Positions 7,914 through 15,034 of a stretch of DNA of 15,034 nucleotides are shown here, piece after piece. Under the pieces are notes generated by a model. That model saw only the letters and a program-made list of their open reading frames with translations, made no database searches and had not been told where the DNA came from. The DNA is from Saprospiraceae bacterium (GTDB lineage Bacteria; Bacteroidota; Bacteroidia; Chitinophagales; Saprospiraceae). Both the position numbers and the translations under genes were made by a program. Numbering within the stretch: position 1 is the first letter of the stretch; every line of letters begins with the position of its first letter. The DNA is taken from contig JADZFI010000175.1 of assembly GCA_020850025.1 (NCBI GenBank), positions 1 through 15,034 of the forward strand, read 5' to 3'.

Positions 7914-10900
7914 TTATTCGCAACCGCATAATTTTTTTATTGCTTTTTCCCGATCAACGCCCAAAAAACCGCCAAGGTTGACGACCGCCTTGTTGAGTTC
8001 ATAATATCCCTTTTGGTCGGAACAGAGTCCTGAACTGTTGGCAACGGGCAGGTAGAAGAAATATTTGGAATTCCCGTTTCCGCAACGCACTTTGTAATAG
8101 GGATCCTTAACCTTGGCGTTGCAGCGTAAAAAGGCCTGGCCATATTCTTCGACCGAGGTAACACAAGCTTTGGGGAGGGGTTTATCAGCCGTCTTGTCTG
8201 AGGTTTTTTTATCTGTTGTGGAACTACTTCCTCCTCCGCTGAACGGACTTTCAAATTTTCCGTCATTCAGCCAGGCAGATGTTTTGACATAAGCCTCCAT
8301 TAGCGCCCCCATTTGCCAGCCAAACTGTCTGTCATTGATCGTCTTGATCAGGTTGTTTTCCATTACGTAGAAGATATTCACCCACTGGAAATTACGTTGT
8401 TCTGTGGGAAGTCGTTTGGGGGGCTCCAGCGGGTGCATTCGGGTAGCATAGGAGCTGGAGCCCGAGGCCTTGCCGTTGATCCAGTTTTTGGAAAAAGCGA
8501 ACGCATCGGGGAAATTTACGGCACCCATTTCTCCATTTACCAGCCCATTTTTACAATTCAGATTGGAGGAGGTCCACACGTCTGTTAATTCCTGGGTAGT
8601 AGGATGAAAGCACTTGCAATTTGGTGGATTGCGCTGCTCCACGTAATTGGTCTGCTGATCCATATTGAATCCGGCAAAGCCCTCTACGCTAAGTGGTTCG
8701 TTCAGGCCGGTATATTCGGATATGAAATCAGAGGGTGTAAAAGGCAAATCAATATCCGGGCGATCTATACGAAGCACTGCATTTTGTACAGAAGCCGGAA
8801 CAGGCTCAAAGTATAACTCAAAATACCGATAAAGTGCACCGCATTCTGTGCAATTGACGTTACTGGTACGGCTCAACCCGTAGGCGTATTGAGAGTTTTC
8901 TATCGAAATACCGGAGTAGTGTTTCAATTTGTAGTTTTTACCATTGGCCGTTATCCGAACAGAATTAAACGGATCAGCAATGCCGAACAGATCGTAGGAG
9001 CGGTTTTTTAACTCGCGTCGCAGTACCATTACGCCAATTGTGGTTAACTCATTAGTAGAAGATACGCGTTTGATCTTGATTTTATCTACTAACTCCTGTT
9101 CTTGTTCTTCTAGTATGTTTTTTCGCTGTGCATCAAAAGATTTTCTGATGGCAGCCTGGCTTGAAACTTTCCACAGCTGAAGGTTGAATTTTTTACCACT
9201 TTTTACACCAGGGTCGGTTTCTGATAGTTCCCAAATTGCGCCTGCCTTCCAGGCTACTTGCATTGTTTGCGTATTAGGATCCACGTTGGTTAGCTCTTTA
9301 CCCCTGCTGTCTTCCAAACCTCTGCAAATGGCGACAGAGGTACGGATTCTAAAGCGATCCGACAAAAGGCCAAAACGATCCATAACCAGCTGATCCTGAT
9401 CTATATACCCAAAAACCTCTTCGTAATAAGACTCTCCGTACAATACAGCCATACCAGTACATTTACAAGCACTGAGCGTGTACCTGATAAAGCCCTCAAA
9501 ATACTTGCCATCCATGGCGGTAAGAAGAAGTTCTACATCAAACTCAGCTACATTTGTGAGGGTATATTTCCCCTTCCATACTCCCTCCAAGGCTTTACTT
9601 ACCTCTGTGGGAGCAGTTGGTTTATAAAATGGATCGCTTGAGCTGGCTTTTTTGAAAGCCTGCTTCCTCATATCTAATGGATGCTGACTGATTTTAATCC
9701 CGGTTACTGGTTCAAAGGCTTTAAACTTGCCAGGGTAATTTGCCTGTGCTTTAAGGTACCAACCCACTTGGCGGATCAAAGAAGCTTCTATGCTTTGCAC
9801 CTTGCCTTTCAATGGTATTGCCTTGACACTTTTACTGCGCACTTCAAACTGCTTACCTATACCTACCCCGCCAGTTGAGCTATTGCGAGCTATGTCTTGA
9901 TACCCCAGATCCACCATAAAAGCGATAGCCCGCGTTTCGCCTGCTTTCAGGTCGGGTATGAACGCTCTTTCTATAAAGTGATTTTCTTTGGAACTATTGG
10001 AAGCGGAAAATCCGAGTACATTAGCCGATTCTTTTAGCACCACGCCTAAGTCTGTCTCAGCCACAAAACTGAGTGTTTTTTGGGTAGGATTGGTAACTTC
10101 TACGGTAACCAAATATTGCAAATGACCACGTGTTACCAGGTTCTCATCAAAGATAAAAGCACCGTAATCTGTGGTTGAGGTTTTGGCATCTTTGAAGTTT
10201 CTGCTTTCCAACACATCTGGAATAGAAAACCTGATACTTGATACCAAAGAGGCATTTTCAATGGTATTTAACTGAATTTCTGCCTCTTTTGCGGAAGGGG
10301 TGCCTGGAAACTTTTCCGTAATAAAAAGACAACAATCTTTGTCGTCCTTTTCCATGCAAAACTTCGATGCTTTGGCTTGCAACGAGTCTTTCAGCGAGGG
10401 CAATTCCTTGTAAGCCGCCCGAAAATCTGATGCCTGCCGTATCCCACCCAATAGCATTTTGGTAGCAGCCTTTGCATAGTAAGGATCAATAGAGGCGTCT
10501 TGTAAGTACCAAATTAAATCTGCCGGTTTATCCTTGATAGCCAGTAGGGTGCCAGCTTTCGGGTTTGGCCTGGCCAGCATAATTTCCCACATTCCGGAAG
10601 AGTGGCTGGTAATAGACCGAATACCCTGGGCGTTTGCCAAGGTGATGGAAGCTGTTATATTGCTCCACCGAGAGGTAGCATATTCCGATACCACTGGCCA
10701 GCCAACAAAAGCATAGGAGCCATTATCAAACCCACTTTCGCCATGTTTGTGATAATGCCCGTGAAATTTCTGTGTTTTTCCTACTCCATCTATGATTTTT
10801 TTAAACTTTTTCTCTTTAGCGCCAGCTACATCTTTCTTCTTCAATACCAGGTTCTGGTTTAGTTTGGCGGTAATGATGAAGTTTTGGTTCTCCTTACTTA

Positions 10901-11783
10901 GGCCTTTGTAAAAAGACAAATAAAAGGTGCTCTCAACCGAATCAAAAACCAACCAGTCCTCCCTCAACGTAAACGAACGGTAATAGCTGCCATTTTCAGA
11001 CATATCGGAAACAGAAACACTACCTCTGCCAAGATATTTCCCTGATTTTAAATCCCACAGATCCACATAAAACCCATGTTTGAGCTGATATTCAAAGCTC
11101 TTGGAGGAAACGAGAATCAGGTACTTATCCTGCTGAATATAGGTACAGAAATATTCCATTTCCTTATCCCTTGGATACTCCGGATAAATTTTAATCCAGG
11201 GGAGTGTTGGAGTTTTGGAATAACCAGAAAAAGGAAAATCATCATCAAAAGGACCAAGTTGCTCCAGAGAGAAGGGAGCTTTATCACTTTTCTTCCTGGG
11301 TGCCATTTGGCCCTCTATCTTGCCTGCTTTAGTACCATTGGAATAAGTAGTACCTGATAGCTTACCGCTGGCATCCACTTTAAAATAATATTCATCCAAT
11401 GCAATCACCTCATAAGGGTCGTCTTCCTTAATGCCTACCAGGGTGAACAATTGTGTTTCAGGTTCATAAGTGCCCTGCACATATTCAGTGCCTTTCAACC
11501 CAATCCGATTTTTATAATAAGCCACACTTTTGGGATCGTTCTCATCTGCCTGCTCTACCACCCATTCAAAGCGACCTTTAAACCGGTCTGCATAATACTC
11601 TTCCATCGTGAGGGTAAAGGAATACAAATAAGTAGTGCCAGTGCGGGTATAAGTCCCGGTTGCCTGCATGGTCTGTGCCGAAACTGGAGCCAAAGCGGAA
11701 CCGCAGACTGCTACAATTATGCCAACTGAAATGGCTTGAATACCTATTAATGACCTTAGGAAAACTTGCGAAAAAAGCTTCAT
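7914..11783 (-). CDS. Large exported protein of unknown function with two lipocalin-like beta segments and a Cys-rich tail
   Basis: I do not recognise this family. The frame opens at 11846, but the ATG at 11781-11783 begins a clear Sec signal peptide (MKLFSQVFLRSL to SALAPVSAQ, residues 1-37), giving about 1289 residues. Residues about 38-165 (ATGTYTRTG, FTLTMEEYYADRFKGRFEW, EYVQGTYEPET, GKIEGQM) look like a small lipocalin-type beta sheet. A similar segment starts at about 733 (LEGVWKGKYTLT, FDVELLLTAMDGKYFEGFIRY). Between them lie beta-rich regions (about 205-430) and an Ig-like part (about 545-650: LVTVEVTNP, DLKAGETRAIAFMV). A charged helix follows at about 878-907 (AQRKNILEEQEQELVDKIK). 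Cysteines occur in short pairs: CKC 773-775, CTEC 978-981, CKC 1056-1058, CGC 1286-1288. After a Ser/Thr/Lys linker (about 1180-1205) a tail of about 84 residues holds six cysteines. No T9SS sorting domain or lipobox is seen, so it may be periplasmic. The DNA is AT-richer than its neighbours. Confidence 0.85.
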   Translation of the reverse strand: MKLFSQVFLRSLIGIQAISVGIIVAVCGSALAPVSAQTMQATGTYTRTGTTYLYSFTLTMEEYYADRFKGRFEWVVEQADENDPKSVAYYKNRIGLKGTEYVQGTYEPETQLFTLVGIKEDDPYEVIALDEYYFKVDASGKLSGTTYSNGTKAGKIEGQMAPRKKSDKAPFSLEQLGPFDDDFPFSGYSKTPTLPWIKIYPEYPRDKEMEYFCTYIQQDKYLILVSSKSFEYQLKHGFYVDLWDLKSGKYLGRGSVSVSDMSENGSYYRSFTLREDWLVFDSVESTFYLSFYKGLSKENQNFIITAKLNQNLVLKKKDVAGAKEKKFKKIIDGVGKTQKFHGHYHKHGESGFDNGSYAFVGWPVVSEYATSRWSNITASITLANAQGIRSITSHSSGMWEIMLARPNPKAGTLLAIKDKPADLIWYLQDASIDPYYAKAATKMLLGGIRQASDFRAAYKELPSLKDSLQAKASKFCMEKDDKDCCLFITEKFPGTPSAKEAEIQLNTIENASLVSSIRFSIPDVLESRNFKDAKTSTTDYGAFIFDENLVTRGHLQYLVTVEVTNPTQKTLSFVAETDLGVVLKESANVLGFSASNSSKENHFIERAFIPDLKAGETRAIAFMVDLGYQDIARNSSTGGVGIGKQFEVRSKSVKAIPLKGKVQSIEASLIRQVGWYLKAQANYPGKFKAFEPVTGIKISQHPLDMRKQAFKKASSSDPFYKPTAPTEVSKALEGVWKGKYTLTNVAEFDVELLLTAMDGKYFEGFIRYTLSACKCTGMAVLYGESYYEEVFGYIDQDQLVMDRFGLLSDRFRIRTSVAICRGLEDSRGKELTNVDPNTQTMQVAWKAGAIWELSETDPGVKSGKKFNLQLWKVSSQAAIRKSFDAQRKNILEEQEQELVDKIKIKRVSSTNELTTIGVMVLRRELKNRSYDLFGIADPFNSVRITANGKNYKLKHYSGISIENSQYAYGLSRTSNVNCTECGALYRYFELYFEPVPASVQNAVLRIDRPDIDLPFTPSDFISEYTGLNEPLSVEGFAGFNMDQQTNYVEQRNPPNCKCFHPTTQELTDVWTSSNLNCKNGLVNGEMGAVNFPDAFAFSKNWINGKASGSSSYATRMHPLEPPKRLPTEQRNFQWVNIFYVMENNLIKTINDRQFGWQMGALMEAYVKTSAWLNDGKFESPFSGGGSSSTTDKKTSDKTADKPLPKACVTSVEEYGQAFLRCNAKVKDPYYKVRCGNGNSKYFFYLPVANSSGLCSDQKGYYELNKAVVNLGGFLGVDREKAIKKLCGCE

Positions 11784-11913
11784 GAGAGAAGGGATATGAA
11801 TGTTTATTTCCTCTATTCTGAATGTCATAAATCGGAGCAACTGCACTGCTCACTCTTTACTTTCTTAAGCGATGGTAAATATTAGCTAACTTTTTTTGAA
11901 CCTTCACCTCAAA

Positions 11914-11953
11914 CCACAAAATCCCACGAATTAGCCGCGAAATTCCACGAATT
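11914..11953. repeat. Four phased copies of an AATTCGTGG-like motif in the divergent intergenic region
   Basis: On the plus strand the units are CCACAAAAT (11914-11922), CCCACGAATT (11923-11932), CCGCGAAATT (11935-11944) and CCACGAATT (11945-11953). Read on the minus strand the consensus is AATTCGTGG, repeated every 9-12 bases, that is, about once per helical turn. The block sits 37 bases before the regulator's ATG and 130 bases before the exported protein's ATG. It could be a multi-site operator or a copy of a dispersed intergenic repeat. From memory, similar CACGAATT-rich strings occur between genes in other environmental bacteria; this was not searched. Confidence 0.55.
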
Positions 11954-11990
11954 TTAGCTTGCCCTTTCTCATAGAAGTCTCGTTTTAACA

Positions 11991-13778
11991 ATGTTTTTAC
12001 AAAAAACTGTTTGCTGCCTTCTCGCCATTTCCATCTGGGCTTGTACAGAAAAGTCGGCAGACTATACCACTGATCAGCAGCGGGCCAAATCCCTCTACCG
12101 GGAAGTGATCGGCCTGCGTTTTGAGAAGCCCGATCAAGCCATGATTCTGGCCGATTCCATCCTGGCCATGCATGAAAATCATCCGCTGGACACTTTCAGA
12201 ATTGCGGCGCTGGTACAAAAAAGCCTGTTGCTCTCCGAAAAGCGGAACATGCCGGAGGCGCTGAAACTGGCAGAGCTGGCCCTGGAAGAATGGAAACCTC
12301 AGGATGGCATTTTTGCCCGATGCAAAGCGCTGGAGCAACTGGGACAATGCTATATTGTGCTAAAGGACTATAATAAAGCCAGGGGTTTTTTTGAGGCAGA
12401 GCTGGCCCTCGCGCCAAAGTGTGGAGAAAAAGCCCTGGGCATCGAATCCTTTGCCGCTTCTTACCTGGGCGATGTTGCCGAAAAACAGGGCAAATGGGAA
12501 GAAAGTATCCAATACCATGAAAAGGCCGTCAATGCCGCAACGCAAATGGGCGGAGGAGACCTGGTGGGCGGCGCCTACCACTCCATGGCGGTGGTATTCC
12601 ACACCATCGGTGATTTTACACACGAACTGGAATGCCTGAAAAAAGCAGCTGTCAGCTTCGAGGCTACTGATTACCGCAGGGCAGCTTCCTATATCAACAT
12701 TTCGGCATTGTTCGAATCCTTGAAAATGCCCGATTCGGCGGATCACTACATGCTGAAAGCCTATCAAATGCCGGAACTCCCTCCTCAAATAAAGGTAGTG
12801 ACCATGGTAAGCTATGCAGGCACACTCACCAGAAACAAACAACTCGCAGAAGCCAGAAGTATCCTCCAGGAAGCCATGGTGCTGGCAGATACCATCGGCG
12901 ACCGGGAGCGGCTGGGTATAGCACTCAACCAAATGGGCGAAACTTATGCCGCTGAAAACAAGTTCGCTATTGCGCTGAATTACAGTATGATGGCTGATTC
13001 AGTGTTAAGAGACTCTTTGACAGAAGCTGCCATTACCCCCAGATACGAAGCCGCCCGTAACGTTGTGCGTATGCAATTGCTCCACGATCAACACCGCGAT
13101 ATTGTCCTGGTACTGGATCAAATGGCTCAATATCGCGACTCCATTTCCAGTGCCGAATATCTGAAGGTAATTGACCATAACAAACACAAGGTGCAGTCGG
13201 ACTCCATTACGCTACTCAGTTCCCACAATCAACTGCAGGCCTCGCAAATCGAAACCTCCAATCTGTTGCTTACCCTCATCGGAATTGCCTGTATCATGTT
13301 CGCCGGCTTGGCCTTTGTTTGGCGCCAGAACTTCAGGCTCACGCAGGAAAATATCGGCATGCTTGACGAGCAAAACCAGAAACTGGCACAAGACAATTTT
13401 CAACTGAAACAAAGCCTTGAAGAAATACGCAGTAAGCATAGCCCCGATCAGCAGGCCATGCTGGAACAGACCGTAGCCTTGCCTACCCGAAACAATCTTA
13501 CCTTAAAGCTTAAAGAAATCATCTACGTGCAAGCCTTTGGCGGAGGGGTGTATTATGTTACTCCGGAAAAGAAACACCTGGTATGGCATGGCTTTGAAGA
13601 AAGCCAGAAAATGCTCCCGGAAGAGTTTTTTGTGAAAACGCACCGCTCCTACATTATCAACAAAACCTATGTTGAGCAGATTAGCACCAGCAAGGTGTTT
13701 TTGAAAAACGGAGAAGTGATTCCCATCGGAGTAACACTAAAAGACGAAGTACGGGAACGACTTGGCGCCATTAGATAG
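11991..13778 (+). CDS. Membrane-anchored one-component regulator: TPR sensor, one TM helix, LytTR DNA-binding domain
   Basis: The 595-residue protein begins with a hydrophobic export signal (residues 1-18, LLAISIWACTEK). Cys18 could be lipidated, although Trp at -2 makes a poor lipobox. Residues about 30-390 are helical tetratricopeptide-type repeats (for example LEQLGQCYIVLKDYNKARGF, ASYLGDVAEKQGKWEESIQY, LNQMGETYAAENKFAIALNY). One transmembrane helix is at about 424-445 (LLLTLIGIACIMFAGLAFVW), followed by a Gln/Glu-rich coiled coil (446-480). A complete LytTR domain occupies about 493-592, with its hallmark FFVKTHRSYIINKTYV at 546-561 and the final strand FLKNGEVIPIGVTLKDEV. TPRs outside and DNA binding inside suggest a direct signal-to-promoter regulator without a histidine kinase, a layout common in Bacteroidota. 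It is divergent from the unknown exported protein and converges on the DsbA-like gene with an 11-base gap. Targets are unknown; autoregulation or control of the divergent gene is inferred from position. Confidence 0.9.
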   Translation: MFLQKTVCCLLAISIWACTEKSADYTTDQQRAKSLYREVIGLRFEKPDQAMILADSILAMHENHPLDTFRIAALVQKSLLLSEKRNMPEALKLAELALEEWKPQDGIFARCKALEQLGQCYIVLKDYNKARGFFEAELALAPKCGEKALGIESFAASYLGDVAEKQGKWEESIQYHEKAVNAATQMGGGDLVGGAYHSMAVVFHTIGDFTHELECLKKAAVSFEATDYRRAASYINISALFESLKMPDSADHYMLKAYQMPELPPQIKVVTMVSYAGTLTRNKQLAEARSILQEAMVLADTIGDRERLGIALNQMGETYAAENKFAIALNYSMMADSVLRDSLTEAAITPRYEAARNVVRMQLLHDQHRDIVLVLDQMAQYRDSISSAEYLKVIDHNKHKVQSDSITLLSSHNQLQASQIETSNLLLTLIGIACIMFAGLAFVWRQNFRLTQENIGMLDEQNQKLAQDNFQLKQSLEEIRSKHSPDQQAMLEQTVALPTRNNLTLKLKEIIYVQAFGGGVYYVTPEKKHLVWHGFEESQKMLPEEFFVKTHRSYIINKTYVEQISTSKVFLKNGEVIPIGVTLKDEVRERLGAIR

Positions 13779-13789
13779 GTAGCCCACTC

Positions 13790-14782
13790 TCACTTCGCCC
13801 ATTGCCACATCACGCCGTTTTTGCTTTGATACGCCTTCAACGTGCCCTTTGCCTGCAAAGACTGGAGCGTCTTTTCTGCCTGCTCACGGCTCATGCCTGC
13901 CAGCACGCTGTACTCCTTGATGGTAAGGGTAGGATAATGGCTGAACAGGGCTTCCGGACGCTTGTCGTACGCCTTTTTAAGGGCCTGCGGATGCAGCGCC
14001 AGCAGCGTCTGTTCAAAATGCTCATAAGGCCGAACGCCTTTCATCACGAGCTTTTGATCATCGGCATCGGTATAAATGAGCGTGGGGAAACTGCGCACAT
14101 TGAGGCTGCGGCCCAACGCCAGATCTTCCTGGAACAGGGTTTGCGCTTTGCCTTCGTAATCTGCCTTGAAACGGTCCACATCCAGCCCGGTTTGCTTGGC
14201 GGCAAGGGCAAGGTGCTCCCATTTGGTGATGTTTTTCTTTTCCAGAAACACCATTTCCCGGATACGCCGAAGAAAGGCAATTGCCCGTTTTTCATCCTGC
14301 ATTTGTGCTGCCTTGAAAGCAATTGACGGTGGGTAAGAAGACGGCAGTGGATCTTCCAACCACACGTCTCCATCAATGGGCATATCATAATGAATGCTCA
14401 CTTCGTCCCAGTGACCCGCCACATCGGACGGTTTGGAAATCCCGCCACTGTTGTAGCTCCAATCAGGGAGCAGCCCGCCCATGTGGTAATCGACATGCAG
14501 GTGTTCGCCATATTCGAGTTTGAGCCGCCGCAATTGCGGCTCAATACCCCAACAAGACGAACAGATTGGGTCGGTGAAGTAAACAACCCGGATGGGTTTG
14601 TCGTCCGCTTTGCTCAAGGTGGCGCCAGCATCAGCCAGTGTCGTGGTGGCAGGCATTTCGCATATCCCGGTGTCGGGATTGCAGAGAAGCGGGTCATTGC
14701 TCATTTTTGGATATTTGTTTTGCGCCGTGCAGCCGAAGGCAGGCAAGAGTAGGGCTAAAATAATTACGTTGACAATTCGCAT
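13790..14782 (-). CDS. DsbA/FrnE-like thioredoxin-fold protein, probable lipoprotein, with winged-helix-like tail
   Basis: The 330-residue product has the two-domain DsbA fold of the FrnE/YjbH (SpxH) group. The active site is FTDPICSSCWGIEP with C74 and C77, the cis-proline is P233 in VRSFPTLIY, and MGGLLPDW (101-108) is typical of the group. Residues 1-18 (LLLPAFGC) resemble a lipoprotein signal with Cys18, so it would be a periplasmic or outer-membrane-attached thiol-disulfide enzyme. However, an internal Met27 precedes NDPLLCNPDTGICE, which resembles the start of cytosolic members of the group as I remember them, so a second, signal-less start is possible. C34 and C41 form a further CX6C pair. 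Residues about 281-330 (YPTLTIKEYSVLAGMSRE, LQAKGTLKAYQSKNGVMWQW) look like a small winged helix, unusual for an exported oxidoreductase. The convergent neighbour is the LytTR regulator; a Cys/Met-metabolism gene lies upstream on the same strand, separated by 125 bases with its own promoter candidate. Confidence 0.87.
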   Translation of the reverse strand: MRIVNVIILALLLPAFGCTAQNKYPKMSNDPLLCNPDTGICEMPATTTLADAGATLSKADDKPIRVVYFTDPICSSCWGIEPQLRRLKLEYGEHLHVDYHMGGLLPDWSYNSGGISKPSDVAGHWDEVSIHYDMPIDGDVWLEDPLPSSYPPSIAFKAAQMQDEKRAIAFLRRIREMVFLEKKNITKWEHLALAAKQTGLDVDRFKADYEGKAQTLFQEDLALGRSLNVRSFPTLIYTDADDQKLVMKGVRPYEHFEQTLLALHPQALKKAYDKRPEALFSHYPTLTIKEYSVLAGMSREQAEKTLQSLQAKGTLKAYQSKNGVMWQWAK

Positions 14783-14803
14783 TTGGGGTTACAACATACT
14801 ATT

Positions 14804-14834
14804 GAAAGGTAAAGTTCAATGCCCCTTGCAACAA
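14804..14834 (-). promoter_or_regulatory. Candidate promoter for the DsbA-like gene
   Basis: On the minus strand TTG (14832-14834) is followed after 20 bases by TACCTTTC (14804-14811), seven of eight positions of the Bacteroidota -7 consensus TAnnTTTG. It would start transcription about 15 bases before the ATG. A second exact -7 match, TATCTTTG (14889-14896), lies further upstream but has no TTG at the right distance. Confidence 0.33.
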
Positions 14835-14903
14835 CTTTAAACCAAATGAACGTAGGCAAATGCGTGGAGTTGCGCTCTTTGTTTAGGTCAAAGATACGGC
14901 CGC

Positions 14904-14920
14904 GGCACTACTCCAGTGCC
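14904..14920 (-). terminator. Small hairpin over the stop codon of the Cys/Met-metabolism gene
   Basis: GGCACT (14904-14909) and AGTGCC (14915-14920) are perfect reverse complements around a five-base loop. The TAG stop of the upstream enzyme (14908-14910) lies within it. There is no U-run after it on the minus strand, so termination is only possible, not shown. Confidence 0.35.
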
Positions 14921-15034
14921 TGTAGCAAATCCCAAATCAAATCATCTGGGTGTTCTACACCAACGGAAAGCCGTTCCATGCCAGGCGTAATGCTCGTCAA
15001 TGCACGCATCAGGCACCCCCTTTTAATGGTGTAC
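14908..15034 (-). CDS. C-terminal fragment of a PLP-dependent Cys/Met-metabolism enzyme (cystathionine gamma-synthase/lyase family)
   Basis: Only the last about 41 codons are inside the window; the gene continues beyond the right edge. Translation from the edge to the TAG at 14908-14910 ends with ITPGMERLSVGVEHPDD and LIWDLLQALE. The string RLSVGxExxDDLIxDLxQAL is the conserved C-terminus of the Cys/Met_Meta_PP family (cystathionine gamma-synthase, cystathionine gamma-lyase, methionine gamma-lyase, O-acetylhomoserine sulfhydrylase). These cytosolic enzymes use pyridoxal phosphate to make or break sulfur amino acids. The fragment holds neither the PLP lysine nor the substrate-deciding residues, so the exact reaction cannot be told. 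The residues just inside the edge (TIKRGCLMRALTS) are less typical. It is upstream of, and on the same strand as, the DsbA-like gene. Confidence 0.75.
   Translation of the reverse strand, partial: YTIKRGCLMRALTSITPGMERLSVGVEHPDDLIWDLLQALE

Noticed and set aside
11784..11846. Upstream in-frame ATG that would add 21 residues to the unknown exported protein
   Set aside because: The added residues (MQLLRFMTFRIEEINIHIPSL) would bury the clear Sec signal peptide that starts at 11783, so the downstream ATG is preferred.
11886..11900. TAACTTTTTTTG on the plus strand as a promoter for the regulator gene
   Set aside because: The spacing within the TAnnTTTG consensus is wrong and there is no TTG at the -33 distance, so it is not called.
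13779..13789. Terminator between the convergent regulator and DsbA-like genes
   Set aside because: The gap is 11 bases and neither it nor the flanking codons show an inverted repeat.

Overview
The window comes from a member of the Bacteroidota, most likely the Saprospiria or a close relative. The evidence is a giant PKD-repeat surface protein ending in a type B type IX secretion (T9SS) sorting domain, a PorP/SprF-family partner gene directly upstream of it, a TPR/LytTR membrane regulator, and start codons with few Shine-Dalgarno sites but some TAnnTTTG-like -7 promoter elements. The species cannot be named from the sequence alone.

Layout, left to right. (1) Bases 3-1490 (+) hold the 3' end of a glycoside hydrolase that joins the C-terminal part of a GH2 beta-galactosidase-type enzyme to a GH53 endo-beta-1,4-galactanase domain with both catalytic glutamates present. 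(2) A convergent operon on the minus strand runs from about 7.8 kb down to 1522: a PorP/SprF outer-membrane protein (6571-7698), then, 21 bases later, a 1675-residue secreted adhesin-like protein (1522-6549). The leader of this operon carries a 13-bp RNA hairpin, and its 3' end is a long hairpin that contains the adhesin's last codons and stop codon. (3) Bases 7914-11783 (-) encode an about 1289-residue exported protein that I do not recognise. It is AT-richer than the flanking genes and carries two lipocalin-like beta-sheet segments, paired CxC motifs and a Cys-rich tail. (4) It shares a 207-bp divergent intergenic region, containing four helically phased copies of an AATTCGTGG-like motif, with a membrane-anchored regulator (11991-13778, +) that has an outside TPR domain, one transmembrane helix and a cytoplasmic LytTR DNA-binding domain. 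(5) Convergent with the regulator is a DsbA/FrnE-like thioredoxin-fold lipoprotein (13790-14782, -). (6) The window closes in the last about 41 codons of a PLP-dependent Cys/Met-metabolism enzyme (14908-15034, -).

Functionally, the clearest unit is the SprF-like protein plus its T9SS type B cargo, a surface filament or adhesin of about 15 beta-sandwich modules with one regularly spaced cysteine pair per module. The least understood unit is the divergent pair of the unknown exported protein and the TPR-TM-LytTR regulator, which is the best candidate here for an undescribed system. No tRNA, rRNA, CRISPR array, insertion sequence or phage gene was seen, and no gene-free stretch exceeds about 210 bases.
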